A stretch of DNA of 64,000 nucleotides from Pelagicoccus enzymogenes. Lineage in GTDB: Bacteria > Verrucomicrobiota > Verrucomicrobiia > Opitutales > Opitutaceae. Under the pieces are notes generated by a model. The model made no database searches. It saw only the letters and a program-made list of their open reading frames with translations, and was not told the DNA's origin. The stretch is from the NCBI RefSeq assembly GCF_014803405.1, contig NZ_JACYFG010000007.1:1-64000 (forward strand), written 5' to 3'. Of this stretch, positions 23,834-32,052 are shown in pieces. Position 1 is the stretch's first letter. Each line of letters opens with the position of its first letter. The position numbers and the translations under genes are program-made.

Positions 23834-25198
23834 ATGAGACTCGACCGATATTTTTCGCGGAGGCGTACACTCGACCTCGAAAGCGACAACCTAGAGGGCG
23901 CTCTCAAAGAGTTGCTCAAGGTGTCCACGTCCCGATTCAAGGACTTGGAGGGCAAGCGGCTGCTCCCAGGCTTGATGCAACGGGAGAGCACCATGACGAC
24001 TTATCTGGGCAACGGCGTGGCCTTGCCGCACTTGCGCGTGAAGATGCGGCGCAAGTACGTTTTCGCCATCGGCCGCTCCAAGGAAGGCTTCGATTACGAG
24101 GGGCCCAAGAACCAGGAAAAGGTTCACCTCGTGGTGCTCCTGCTGGCAGGTGAGGGCGCTCGAGACTACTTGAACGTGCTGGCGGCGGTGGCTCGCTTGG
24201 TGAAGGACCAGGCTTTCGTCGAGATGCTTTTGCGCTCGGAGTCCCTCGACGACCTGCACGACCAGCTGACCTCGGCCTTCGGCGGCATTTTGGCGTCGCC
24301 CAAGAAGACGCGGCAGAGCTCTATCAACCGCCTGATGCTGCGCCAGGCCATGCGAGTGGCCAAGGGGGCGCACTGCGACTCGATTGCCGTTTTCGGCGAC
24401 TGCTTGGTCTCCAGTCCGGTCGAGCCGCCGGAGGGCTTCAAGGAGTTCAAGACGGTGCTGATTTCGCGGCGTGCGAAAGAGGGCGACGTGGAAGACGCGG
24501 TTTTCAATGAAGTGATTCAGGTGCGTTCCTTCTCCAATGGGCGACTGGCCCAAATGCGTTCCGCCTTTCTGGTGGGGCTGACGCGAGGCGTTTTCAAGAC
24601 TTCGGACAAGATTTGCTGCGTGGGTGGGATTCCCGGGAGCGACCAGTTCGACACTTTGGTGGTGATCGACATGAAGAACGAGTTCCAAGCTTTGCTGGCG
24701 GAGCGCGAGAACTTCATGCCGGGAGATGTTTCTCCGGAGGTGCTCGAACGTGTGATCGGCATCGCCATGGAGCTCTCCATTGAAGGGAGGGAAGGGCGTC
24801 CGGTAGGGACTTTGTTCGTTCTCGGCGACTCCAAAAAGGTGGAGACCATGACCAAGCCGCTGGTTCTGAATCCGTTTTTTGGTTACAAGGAAGAGGACCG
24901 CAATATCCTCAGCCCTTTCATGGACGAGACGGTGAAAGAGTTTTCCGGCTTGGACGGAGCGTTCATCATCAAGGGGGATGGCGTTCTCACTTCGGCCGGC
25001 AGCTTGATTCACACGCCCGAGTTCGACCAATCGCTGCCGAGCGGCCTGGGAGCGCGGCATGCGGCGGGAGCTGCCATTTCTCTGGCCACCGACTGCTTGG
25101 CGATCGTGGTTTCTTCGAGTTCGGGGCAGGTCACGGTTTTCCGGAACGGGATTGCCCTTCCGCTGGTGGAGCGTTCTTTTGGCGGCAAGTCGCTCTGA
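23834..25198 (+). CDS. PTS EIIA-like domain fused to a DacZ-type diadenylate cyclase
   Basis: A 454-residue fusion. Residues about 1-150 resemble a fructose/Ntr-type PTS IIA domain, with NGVALPHLRV holding the candidate phospho-His at about 66. The second half resembles the archaeal DacZ type of diadenylate cyclase: EVLERVIGIAMELSIEGREG, PVGTLFVLGD, LDGAFIIKGDGVL with D374-G-A, and GLGARHAAGAAISLATD with R408-H409. This would make cyclic di-AMP from ATP. The second Arg of the RHR box found in DisA/CdaA is Ala here, as I recall for DacZ-like proteins. c-di-AMP usually governs potassium and osmotic balance. The IIA part suggests control by phosphorylation. It follows nuoA by 41 bp. Confidence 0.82.
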   Translation: MRLDRYFSRRRTLDLESDNLEGALKELLKVSTSRFKDLEGKRLLPGLMQRESTMTTYLGNGVALPHLRVKMRRKYVFAIGRSKEGFDYEGPKNQEKVHLVVLLLAGEGARDYLNVLAAVARLVKDQAFVEMLLRSESLDDLHDQLTSAFGGILASPKKTRQSSINRLMLRQAMRVAKGAHCDSIAVFGDCLVSSPVEPPEGFKEFKTVLISRRAKEGDVEDAVFNEVIQVRSFSNGRLAQMRSAFLVGLTRGVFKTSDKICCVGGIPGSDQFDTLVVIDMKNEFQALLAERENFMPGDVSPEVLERVIGIAMELSIEGREGRPVGTLFVLGDSKKVETMTKPLVLNPFFGYKEEDRNILSPFMDETVKEFSGLDGAFIIKGDGVLTSAGSLIHTPEFDQSLPSGLGARHAAGAAISLATDCLAIVVSSSSGQVTVFRNGIALPLVERSFGGKSL

Positions 25199-25228
25199 GC
25201 GCGATGCCTGTGAACGGCCGAGGGTAGG

Positions 25229-25290
25229 GCGGACTGGCCCAGTCCTCCGTGTAGATCTGATCCTGCAGTGCGGCTGTCTGGGCCAGACAG
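25229..25290 (+). repeat. Two adjacent palindromes flanking GATCTGATCCTGCAGTGCGG
   Basis: GGACTGG/CCAGTCC-type palindrome at 25231-25245 is followed by the spacer TGATCCTGCAGTGCGG and a 10-bp stem GGCTGTCTGG-G-CCAGACAGCC at 25271-25291. The GATCCTGCAGYGCGG spacer is shared with the repeats at 5510-5896, so this is another version of the same dispersed element. Nothing else is evident in 25199-25400. Confidence 0.65.
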
Positions 25291-25400
25291 CCCTTACCTA
25301 GCCCCGCATTAAATCAGGGCAACGAGCGGCGTGAGGGCATTTTGCCCTTGCATTCTGGCCGGGAGCTGAGATGTTCCGCCTTCTTTAATTTTTAGACACC

Positions 25401-25568
25401 ATGCCACGCGAAGTAATCACTCTCGAATGTACCGAAGCGAAAGCTGAAGGTAAGCCTGTATCACGTTACCTCTCTTCTCGTAACAAGAAGACCGTTACTG
25501 AACGCGTCGAAAAGAAGAAGTACAACCCGCATCTGAAGCGCCACACGATCCATAAGGAGATCAAGTAA
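25401..25568 (+). CDS. rpmG: 50S ribosomal protein L33
   Basis: The 55-residue protein begins [20 protein letters not shown] and contains [20 protein letters not shown] and [14 protein letters not shown], which is the L33 pattern. L33 sits near the E site of the large ribosomal subunit. It is a form without the two CxxC zinc motifs, having a single Cys. It is monocistronic with its own terminator. The gene is short and easily missed. Confidence 0.95.
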   Translation: MPREVITLECTEAKAEGKPVSRYLSSRNKKTVTERVEKKKYNPHLKRHTIHKEIK

Positions 25569-25593
25569 GCGTCTCTCAGCTTAGATTTTAAAA

Positions 25594-25623
25594 GAAAAGC
25601 GACACTTTCGGGTGTCGCTTTTC
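25594..25623 (+). terminator. Intrinsic terminator of rpmG
   Basis: AAAAGCGACAC pairs with GTGTCGCTTTT around TTTCGG. The A- and T-rich arms allow use from both strands, so it may also end the converging small gene at 25663. Confidence 0.9.
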
Positions 25624-25662
25624 GTTTTCCCGGTTCTCCGGATTGAGGGAGTGGGGAGGTTT

Positions 25663-25884
25663 TTAGTTCGCCTCCGGACGCCGACGCGAGGCGCGCCAGC
25701 TGTCGCGGTGCTTGCGGATCCAGTCTAGGAGGGCCCGTTCGAAACCGATGTCGTAGCCGAGTCGCTCGGACTCTAGCCACTTGTGGCGCAGTATTTCTTC
25801 ACGCTCGGCGAGGAACTCTTGATAGAGGCTCGACTGCTTGACGAACTCGTGCTGACCGCTCGACTTGGTTTTCTTTGATGGCAT
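25663..25884 (-). CDS. Small conserved-looking basic/acidic protein of unknown function
   Basis: A 73-residue protein with PSKKTKSSGQHEFVKQSSLY, EFLAEREEILRHKWLESERL and GYDIGFERALLDWIRKHRDS, ending in a basic tail (RASRRRPEAN). No signal peptide or membrane segment. The helical, charged pattern with the EILRHKW and GFERALLDWI blocks looks like a conserved small bacterial protein, but I cannot name its family with certainty. ATG 25884 is chosen over the TTG at 25905. The gene converges on rpmG. Confidence 0.65.
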   Translation of the reverse strand: MPSKKTKSSGQHEFVKQSSLYQEFLAEREEILRHKWLESERLGYDIGFERALLDWIRKHRDSWRASRRRPEAN

Positions 25885-26055
25885 AAGGTGCAATTCGCTG
25901 TTCAAGCTCGGCCGTCCTCGCGGATGGATCTACCTGATTTTGCGTTAACTATAATGGAAAGCATTGAGGGTAATTTGTTCAAGGCCAACCTTTTTTGCAC
26001 GCTTGCAGCCCTAGCTTTTCATAGGAAAAGCGCCGATTCGACGCATTAAATGCAT

Positions 26056-27105
26056 TTAGCTCCGTACCTTTGCTAGCAGGGTATTGGCAATCTCCTTGAA
26101 GACCTTGGCTGCTTGCGAGTCGGGCTTGCTGAGCACGATGGGAGTGCCGGCGTCGCCGCCCTCGCGAATGGATTGGTCCAGGGGGATTTGTCCGAGGAAA
26201 TCGGTTTTGAGATCGCTCGCGGTCTGGGGGCCGCCTCCCTCCCCGAAGATGTTTTGGCGAGAGCCGTCAGGACCTTCCAGGTAGCTCATGTTTTCGGCTA
26301 CCCCAAGGATCTTCACGTTGGTTTTTTCCAGCATGCGAGCTCCGCGCTTGGCGACCTGAGTGGCGGCCGGTTGCGGGGTGGTGACGAGGACCGCTCCGCT
26401 GAGGGGGATGGTTTGCACGAGCGAAAGCTGGGCGTCGCCGGTGCCAGGCGGCAAGTCGACGACGAGGAGTTCGAGGTCGCCCCACTTAACGTTTTGAGAA
26501 AATTGTTGGATGGTCTTCATGACCATCGGGCCGCGCCATACGACCGGCGTGTCTTCGTCGACGAGGAAGCCCATGGACATGACGCTCAGGTTGTGGCCTT
26601 CCATGGGGATGAGGGAGTCGCCTTCGACGTAGGGCCGGCCGGAGAGCCCCAGCATCAAGGGGACAGAAGGGCCGTAGATGTCGCAATCCATGATGCCGGC
26701 TTTCTTCCCTTCCGCTTCCAGGATTTGGGAGAAGGCGCAAGCGAGGTTGACCGCGAAGGTGGATTTGCCGACGCCGCCTTTGCCGCTAGAGACTGCAATC
26801 ACGTGCTTCACTCCCGGGATGCCCTCGGCCGGGGCAGCGCCGTTCGACTGGGAGGCTTTCTTGCTGGCGGAGAGCACGATGGAAACGTCGACTTCGTTGA
26901 CTTCCGGAAGGGCGTTGAGAGCGGCTTCGACCGAGTCGCGAATCGCGGGCGGAATGCTGTTGTCTGAAGTGGTGATCGCGATGGAAACGCTGGCTTTTCC
27001 GTCCTGGAAATCGACGGAGCGCACGATGCCGAATGAAACGATATCGCGACTGAATCCCGGATACTTAACGGTTGCTAGGGCTTGGTTTATTTTTTCGAGG
27101 CTCAC
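26056..27105 (-). CDS. mrp: Mrp/ApbC-type P-loop iron-sulfur carrier ATPase
   Basis: Mrp proteins bind and hand over Fe-S clusters. This 349-residue protein has an N-terminal MIP18/DUF59-like domain (residues about 1-85) and a ParA-like ATPase domain. The deviant Walker A is VSSGKGGVGKSTFAVNLA, with further motifs GIMDCDIYGPSVPLMLG, WRGPMVMKTIQQF, DLPPGTGDAQLSL and VTTPQPAATQVAKRGA. Where many Mrp proteins have the CxxC cluster ligand after ENMS, this one reads ENMSYLEGPDGSRQNIFG, so the cysteines are missing there. That variant occurs in some phyla, but it leaves the cluster site unclear. The start is GTG at 27105. It stands alone. Confidence 0.9.
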   Translation of the reverse strand: MSLEKINQALATVKYPGFSRDIVSFGIVRSVDFQDGKASVSIAITTSDNSIPPAIRDSVEAALNALPEVNEVDVSIVLSASKKASQSNGAAPAEGIPGVKHVIAVSSGKGGVGKSTFAVNLACAFSQILEAEGKKAGIMDCDIYGPSVPLMLGLSGRPYVEGDSLIPMEGHNLSVMSMGFLVDEDTPVVWRGPMVMKTIQQFSQNVKWGDLELLVVDLPPGTGDAQLSLVQTIPLSGAVLVTTPQPAATQVAKRGARMLEKTNVKILGVAENMSYLEGPDGSRQNIFGEGGGPQTASDLKTDFLGQIPLDQSIREGGDAGTPIVLSKPDSQAAKVFKEIANTLLAKVRS

Positions 27106-27240
27106 TCTGGTACGCTTGTTTCCTTAAATTTTGCCTTCCTGCGGTTCCCGCGCTTGCTCTTGAATGCTCGCGGACCATAAAAGGCGTTTTCTCAGAAACC
27201 TGAAACATTCGCTCCGCTGTCAAGTCTGCGTTGCTGTCGC

Positions 27241-28461
27241 ATGAATCTCCGCCTACCAAAACTCTTCCGAACCGCCTTGCTAATCGCGATGGCAATGCCG
27301 CTTGTCGGCCTTGCTCTCGCCCAATACGATGGAGGGGTCGTCACCATCGACAGCGTCCCCCCCTCGACTTTGGTGGTGGTGCGTTCTGGAAATTCGAATA
27401 CGAAGGCGATTTTGGATACGGCTTTTCGCATTGACGGGCGCTTCGACGTGGTTGCTTCCGCCAACGAAGCGCACTACACTATCCAAATTGATCCGCTCGG
27501 TTCCGGTAGCGCCAAGCTTTCGATTTTTTCCGGCGTTCCTGAGAAGCTCATGTTCACGGAGACCCTTTCCGGCGATTCCTCGCTAAACGCTGTCTATAGA
27601 GCCATCGATCGCGCAGTCTACAAGACGCGTCGCGGCGACAGCGGTTTTTGGTCCGGCAAGCTCGCCTTTATCAACGAGGAGTCGGGAGCTCCCGAGGTGT
27701 GCGTTTCCGATATGCTTTTCCAGCGTGTCGTGCAGTTGACTAACGACCGGGTAAGCGCCTTGGGGCCAAAATGGTCTCCGGACGGAAATCAAATCGTCTA
27801 CACCAGTTACCGGGCAGGCTTTCCTGATATCTACCAACTGGATTTGCGTACCAACAGTCGCCAGGTGATCGCCAACTACAAGGGCTTGAACACTGGCGCC
27901 CGTTACAGCCCGGACGGTTCGCGAATGGCCATGATTATTTCCGGAGGAAACAATTCCGACGTTTGGGTCAGGGAAGCGAGCGGACGCATGAAGAACCTCA
28001 CCAAGTCGCGTGGCTTGGAGGCGGCCCCGGCCTGGTCTCCCGATGGCACCCGTCTGGTTTTCTCTTCGGATGAGAGAGGGGGGCCTCAGCTTTACGTGAT
28101 GCCTTCGGTGGGGGGGAGCTATCGCCGCTTGGCTACCAACGTGAGCGGCGATTGCGCCCAGCCGGACTGGAATCCGGTGCACGACAACAAGATCGCTTTT
28201 AGCGCGGCGATCGGCTCAGGCCGCCAGATCGTGATCTACGATTCGCGTTTGGGCAAGAGCCGCATCATCTCCAACGAATCGGGTGACGCCATCGAGCCGC
28301 ACTGGTTGGCGGACGGTCGACATCTCGTCTATACCCATCGTCGCGCCAATCGCAGCGAGATAAAGATTATGGATACCGCGGCGGAGCCGAACCAGTTCGG
28401 CAAGAGCTACGTCATATCAGGTAGCCGGGTAAAGGTCTCGCAGCCAGCCTTCGTGAAGTAG
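27241..28461 (+). CDS. tolB: TolB-like periplasmic beta-propeller protein
   Basis: A 406-residue exported protein with a signal peptide (MNLRLPKLFRTALLIAMAMP, cut after ALA). The N-terminal alpha/beta domain (residues about 30-135) precedes a six-bladed propeller with repeated WSPDG boxes (GPKWSPDGNQIVYTS, RYSPDGSRMAMI, APAWSPDGTRLVFSSDERGG). In Tol-Pal systems TolB links the inner-membrane complex to Pal. No tolQ, tolR or tolA lies beside it, but a Pal-like gene is 3.6 kb downstream on the other strand. Its 3' end shares a terminator with sodA. Confidence 0.88.
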   Translation: MNLRLPKLFRTALLIAMAMPLVGLALAQYDGGVVTIDSVPPSTLVVVRSGNSNTKAILDTAFRIDGRFDVVASANEAHYTIQIDPLGSGSAKLSIFSGVPEKLMFTETLSGDSSLNAVYRAIDRAVYKTRRGDSGFWSGKLAFINEESGAPEVCVSDMLFQRVVQLTNDRVSALGPKWSPDGNQIVYTSYRAGFPDIYQLDLRTNSRQVIANYKGLNTGARYSPDGSRMAMIISGGNNSDVWVREASGRMKNLTKSRGLEAAPAWSPDGTRLVFSSDERGGPQLYVMPSVGGSYRRLATNVSGDCAQPDWNPVHDNKIAFSAAIGSGRQIVIYDSRLGKSRIISNESGDAIEPHWLADGRHLVYTHRRANRSEIKIMDTAAEPNQFGKSYVISGSRVKVSQPAFVK

Positions 28462-28512
28462 GACGCTGCAGCTCGCAGGCGCGGCGGCTTGGCATCGCGA
28501 CGACTCTTTCGG

Positions 28513-28560
28513 GGTTGGGCGCTTAAACCGAGCGTCTTCGGAGAAGCCACGCCACCTGAA
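28513..28560 (+). repeat. Dispersed intergenic repeat after tolB
   Basis: CGAGCGTCTTCGGAGAAGCC with CACGCCACCTGA matches the element at 23176-23224. Both copies lie just outside genes on the + strand. Confidence 0.6.
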
Positions 28561-28578
28561 ACATTTTGGTCATTTGCC

Positions 28579-28611
28579 AAAAAAAAGCCGAGCCCCTTAG
28601 GCGCTCGGCTT
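28579..28611. terminator. Bidirectional terminator between tolB and sodA
   Basis: AAGCCGAGC pairs with GCTCGGCTT, preceded by a run of A. On the - strand it is followed by a T run, giving a good terminator for the superoxide dismutase gene. On the + strand it ends tolB less strongly. Confidence 0.88.
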
Positions 28612-28637
28612 GATTGTATTCAGAAATTTGATGCCGC

Positions 28638-29243
28638 TTAGAGGGCGGCTTCGTAGTTGGCGTTGGCCGCTTCCCAATTCACTACGTTCCAGAATGCCGC
28701 GATGTAGTCTGGGCGGCGATTTTGGTAGTTGAGGTAGTAGGCGTGTTCCCAGACGTCGAGTCCGATAACTGGCTTTCCGCCTTCCATTATGGGAGAGTCT
28801 TGATTTGGAGTGGAGCAAACGCAGAGCTTGCCGTCCTTGACGCAGAGCCATGCCCATCCGCTTCCGAAGCGAGTCGCGCCCGCCTTGGCGAAAGCTTCCT
28901 TGAAAGCGTCGAATCCGCCGAGCTCGGCGTCGATAGCCGCTGCCAGCTTTCCGACTGGAGAGCCGCCGCCGTTAGGTCCGATAACCTTCCAGAAGAAGCT
29001 GTGGTTTGCGTGGCCGCCAGCGTTGTTGCGTACGCCTCCACGCTTTTCTTCAGGAACGGCATCGAGGTTGGCGATGAGTTCTTCGACGGACTTCGACTCG
29101 AGGTCGGTGCCAGCGATCATGCCGTTCACGTTGTTGATGTAAGTCTGATGGTGCTTGCTGTGATGGATCTCCATCGTGCGGGCGTCGAAGTGCGGTTCGA
29201 GCGCGTCGTATGCGTAGTCAAGTGCGGGGAGTTCGTATGCCAT
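28638..29243 (-). CDS. sodA: Superoxide dismutase (Fe/Mn type)
   Basis: A 201-residue enzyme that converts superoxide to oxygen and hydrogen peroxide in the cytoplasm. The metal ligands are recognisable: His in [13 protein letters not shown], His in [11 protein letters not shown], and Asp and His in [27 protein letters not shown] is the usual strand. Residues around [10 protein letters not shown] and the Gly of GPNGGG do not allow a safe split between iron and manganese use. It is monocistronic with a terminator after it. Confidence 0.96.
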   Translation of the reverse strand: MAYELPALDYAYDALEPHFDARTMEIHHSKHHQTYINNVNGMIAGTDLESKSVEELIANLDAVPEEKRGGVRNNAGGHANHSFFWKVIGPNGGGSPVGKLAAAIDAELGGFDAFKEAFAKAGATRFGSGWAWLCVKDGKLCVCSTPNQDSPIMEGGKPVIGLDVWEHAYYLNYQNRRPDYIAAFWNVVNWEAANANYEAAL

Positions 29244-29313
29244 AGTATTTACTGTTGGTTTTAGGTGGTTAGGAAAATTGGAAGCTCCGTTTTTAAAGAA
29301 AGAATAAACTTTG

Positions 29314-29847
29314 TCAAATAGAAGCTTTGCCCATGTCGCGTTTTAGTTGGAAGAAGGCCTGCAGCAGCTCGAGGCATTCCGCTCGCAGGACTCCGACTTC
29401 TACCTGCAGGCTGTGGTTGATGGTGGGGTAGCTATTGACGTCGTAGAGTCCGCCCAGACCGCCCATCTTGGGATCGGGTACGGCGTAGACGACGCGTTTG
29501 AGCCGGGACATCATAGTTGCCCCGGAGCACATGGGGCAGGGCTCCTTGGTGACGTAGAGGGTGGCTTCGTTGAGCCGCCAGTTCTTTATAGCGTCGCTTG
29601 CTTGGGTGATAGCCAGCATTTCGGCGTGGGCCGTCGGGTCGTTGGTGGATTCGACGCGGTTGTGGGCGGCTCCGACGACTTCGCCTCCGTATTCGATGAC
29701 GGCTCCGATGGGGACTTCGTTTTCGCGCCAAGCCTCGATGGCTTGGTTGTAGGCGAGTTCCATGTAGTAGCGGTCGTCCCGCTGGAGGGCGGATGGGTAG
29801 CGTTTCTCGAAAGGGCACTCAGGAGCGGGTTTGGGCGGATTTGGCAT
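29314..29847 (-). CDS. tadA: tRNA-specific adenosine deaminase
   Basis: TadA converts A34 of tRNA-Arg(ACG) to inosine. The deaminase zinc site is complete: HAE in [12 protein letters not shown] with catalytic Glu, and PCPMCSGA with the two Cys ligands. [20 protein letters not shown] precedes them. The C-terminus [20 protein letters not shown] and [10 protein letters not shown] is typical of TadA/guanine deaminase relatives, so guanine deaminase-like activity is a lesser alternative. I start at ATG 29847 (177 residues); a second possible ATG is at 29922. Confidence 0.88.
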   Translation of the reverse strand: MPNPPKPAPECPFEKRYPSALQRDDRYYMELAYNQAIEAWRENEVPIGAVIEYGGEVVGAAHNRVESTNDPTAHAEMLAITQASDAIKNWRLNEATLYVTKEPCPMCSGATMMSRLKRVVYAVPDPKMGGLGGLYDVNSYPTINHSLQVEVGVLRAECLELLQAFFQLKRDMGKASI

Positions 29848-29966
29848 GGTGGACGCTGTAGGGAAAGGTGGGTATGAATACTCTTGACTAATAGCAAGGA
29901 TATGAAAGGAACGACGCTTCATCTATTCCGCCCTGGCCGGTACTGCCAGATCTCTCTTTGTAATAT

Positions 29967-30239
29967 ATGGCTGACGAAACAATCCAAGTAGAAGGCAAGA
30001 TAGTCCAAGTGCTCCCGGGAACCATGTTCCGCGTCGAGTTGGAAAATGGACACCAGGTCCTTGCCCACATCTCAGGAAAGCTTCGTAAGCACTTCATCAA
30101 GATCACGGCGGGCGACTTGGTAAAGATGGAGATGAGCCCTTACGACCTGAACAAGGCTCGCATCGTTTACCGTCTCCGTAACGCAGCCCAGAGCCGCAAC
30201 GCCCCGATTCGCTCCTTCGGTCCGCGTCGTCGGCGCTAG
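29967..30239 (+). CDS. infA: Translation initiation factor IF-1
   Basis: IF-1 binds the A site of the 30S subunit during initiation. The 90-residue protein is an S1-type OB fold ([60 protein letters not shown]) with an additional basic tail of about 16 residues ([15 protein letters not shown]). Most IF-1 proteins are 72 residues, so the tail is longer than usual. It is followed by xerD. Confidence 0.95.
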   Translation: MADETIQVEGKIVQVLPGTMFRVELENGHQVLAHISGKLRKHFIKITAGDLVKMEMSPYDLNKARIVYRLRNAAQSRNAPIRSFGPRRRR

Positions 30240-30283
30240 TTGCGCCTTGCGAGGCTGAGGCTTCGCGATCAACCTGCTTCCCT

Positions 30284-31207
30284 GTGGCTAGCAGTCTGCT
30301 TGAGGGCATGGACGATTTCCTTGCCTATCTCTCTTTGGAAAAGGGGCTTTCCGACAACACCGTCGACAGCTACCAGCTCGATTTGAACCAGTTTATCTCT
30401 CGCTTGGAGAAGACTTCCAATCCGGGTAGTTGGAAAAAAGTGACGGCTGCGGACGTCTCGGACTGGATTTATTTCCTTAGCGAGGAGGACTACTCGAACG
30501 CCAGCTTGTGTAGAAAATTGAGCGCGGTGCGAGCCCTCGATGCTTATTTGTTGCGAGAGCGAAAGCTCTCGAAGTCTTTCACCGAAATTGTGGTGGGGCC
30601 GAAGTTGCGCCGGAAGGCGCCTTATACTTTGAGTATCCAAGAAGTCGATCGGCTTATGGAGGCTCCGGACGAGACGACGCCGCAGGGCTTGAGGGATCGG
30701 GCTATCCTCGAGCTGTTTTATTCGTCGGGATTGCGTGTATCCGAATTGTCGGGACTGATGCTGCAGCAGATCGATTTGGACTTAGGGGCGCTGAAGGTTT
30801 ACGGCAAAGGTTCCAAGGAGCGGGTTTGCCCGATGGGCAGCAAGGCGGTCAAGGCGATGGGTGACTATTTGAGAAATGGACGCCCTCGCTTGGTTAAGTC
30901 GAAAACGGGAAGCGCGGTTTTCTTGAGTTCGCGAGGGAGCGCCATTTCGCGGAAGACGGTTTGGGTCTTGGTTAAGAAGTACACGCGGGCGGCTGGAATC
31001 GACAAGCCGGTGAAGCCGCACATGTTGCGGCACTCCTTTGCAACCCATCTGCTGACGGGCGGCGCGGACTTGCGCATCATCCAGGAGTTGTTGGGCCATG
31101 CCGACATATCGACGACTCAGATCTATACTTCCGTAGAAGCGGAGCGGACGAGAAGCGCCCATGACGAATTTCACCCGCGTAGCCGAGAAACGGGTACAGG
31201 ACTGTAG
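30284..31207 (+). CDS. xerD: XerC/XerD-type site-specific recombinase
   Basis: A 307-residue tyrosine recombinase, expected to resolve chromosome dimers at dif. The N-terminal SAM-like domain has FLAYLSLEKGLSDNTVDSYQ. The catalytic domain shows Arg in YSSGLRVSELSGL, Lys in VYGKGSKERVCPMG, His-x-x-Arg in [14 protein letters not shown], His in LLGHADISTTQIY and the nucleophilic Tyr in that box. It resembles XerD more than an integrase of mobile elements and is separate from the integron integrase. The start is GTG at 30284, with an ATG at 30308 as alternative. A terminator follows. Confidence 0.92.
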   Translation: MASSLLEGMDDFLAYLSLEKGLSDNTVDSYQLDLNQFISRLEKTSNPGSWKKVTAADVSDWIYFLSEEDYSNASLCRKLSAVRALDAYLLRERKLSKSFTEIVVGPKLRRKAPYTLSIQEVDRLMEAPDETTPQGLRDRAILELFYSSGLRVSELSGLMLQQIDLDLGALKVYGKGSKERVCPMGSKAVKAMGDYLRNGRPRLVKSKTGSAVFLSSRGSAISRKTVWVLVKKYTRAAGIDKPVKPHMLRHSFATHLLTGGADLRIIQELLGHADISTTQIYTSVEAERTRSAHDEFHPRSRETGTGL

Positions 31208-31229
31208 GCGGCTCCGGGCCTAACGAAAA

Positions 31230-31259
31230 CGGGCGACGCCTTCGTTGAAGGGTCGCCCG
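31230..31259 (+). terminator. Stem-loop after xerD
   Basis: CGGGCGAC (31230-31237) pairs with GTCGCCCG (31252-31259) around a TTCGTTG-containing loop. There is no strong T tract, so termination strength is uncertain. It lies between xerD and the converging H1-like gene. Confidence 0.65.
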
Positions 31260-31284
31260 CAGAATTAAAGTTTAGTTAGAGGAT

Positions 31285-31755
31285 TTAGAATGCAGGAGTG
31301 ATAACTGTCTCCTTGCCGGGTTCCGCAACGTCGTTGTATCCAGCGCTCCAGTACTCGTCGTTGATGAGCACCTTGAACTCGAAGGCTGTTGTAACGCCTG
31401 CGATGTCGATGCTCCAGGAGGAGTCGGAATTGCAGTCCATGGGGATACCTTCGGACCAAGAAAGGCCGTTGGCGCTGCCGCGAAGGAAGAGGGTGTTCCC
31501 GAAACCGATATCGACGTTGGCGACGATCGTGGTCTTAGGAGCGGCCTTCTTGCTCGCTTTTTTCGCAGCTGCCTTTTTGGCGGGAGCTTTTTTGGCAGGC
31601 GTTACCACAGCTGCTTTTTTTGCGGGCGCCTTGGCAGCTACCTTTTTGGCAGCCTTCTTGGCGGGAGCTTTCTTGGCGGCCACCTTTTTGACAGCGGCCT
31701 TTTTGACGGCTTTCTTAGCTGCCTTCTTGGCAGCGGCGATAGTAGTCTTTTTCAT
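31285..31755 (-). CDS. Histone H1-like AKKA-repeat tail fused to a starch-binding-like domain
   Basis: A 156-residue protein in two parts. Residues about 1-72 are almost only Lys, Ala, Pro and Val in AKKA, AAKKAPAKK and VKK repeats, like bacterial histone H1-like DNA-binding proteins. Residues about 75-156 (TLFLRGSANGLSWSEGIPMD, WSIDIAGVTTAFEFKVLIND, EYWSAGYNDVAEPGKETVIT) look like a carbohydrate-binding beta-sandwich of the CBM20/CBM48 type. The start is ATG 31755; the longer open frame to 31863 lacks support. The combination suggests a nucleoid protein with a carbohydrate-sensing end, which is an inference. Confidence 0.82.
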   Translation of the reverse strand: MKKTTIAAAKKAAKKAVKKAAVKKVAAKKAPAKKAAKKVAAKAPAKKAAVVTPAKKAPAKKAAAKKASKKAAPKTTIVANVDIGFGNTLFLRGSANGLSWSEGIPMDCNSDSSWSIDIAGVTTAFEFKVLINDEYWSAGYNDVAEPGKETVITPAF

Positions 31756-31998
31756 GAGTTTGTCTTCTGATTTGGTACCGGTTTTGGTGTCGGATTCAAC
31801 GGATTGAGAGATTGAACCGGCTCCCAGTCTCGCGAATGAACACACACTTTTGCGCAATAGCAACAGCAGGTTATTCTTTGGGCGTTACGCCTGAGTGACG
31901 CCTGCGGTTGTTGCGCTCCTTTAGCAATGGACGCGCCAGAAATCAAATTTGATCTAAGCTTATAAGCTGCTCTTTCGTAGCGCTTAACTTTTGCAGCA

Positions 31999-32029
31999 AA
32001 AAGCCCTGTCGCTTGCGCGGCAGGGCTTT
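31999..32029 (-). terminator. Intrinsic terminator of pal
   Basis: AAAGCCCTG (31999-32007) and CAGGGCTTT (32021-32029) form the outer stem, extended by GTCG/CGGC-like pairing. On the - strand it is followed by TTTTTGC. Nothing else is evident in 31756-31998. Confidence 0.88.
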
Positions 32030-32052
32030 GGAAAGTCTTCGAGGCTGTGGAG

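Noticed and set aside
25229-25291. Riboswitch or attenuator before rpmG
   Set aside because: The two palindromes share their spacer with dispersed repeats elsewhere in the window, so a repeat element is the better explanation.
30284-31207. Phage or island integrase
   Set aside because: It has XerD-like length and motifs, and no attachment repeats, phage genes or other island features surround it.
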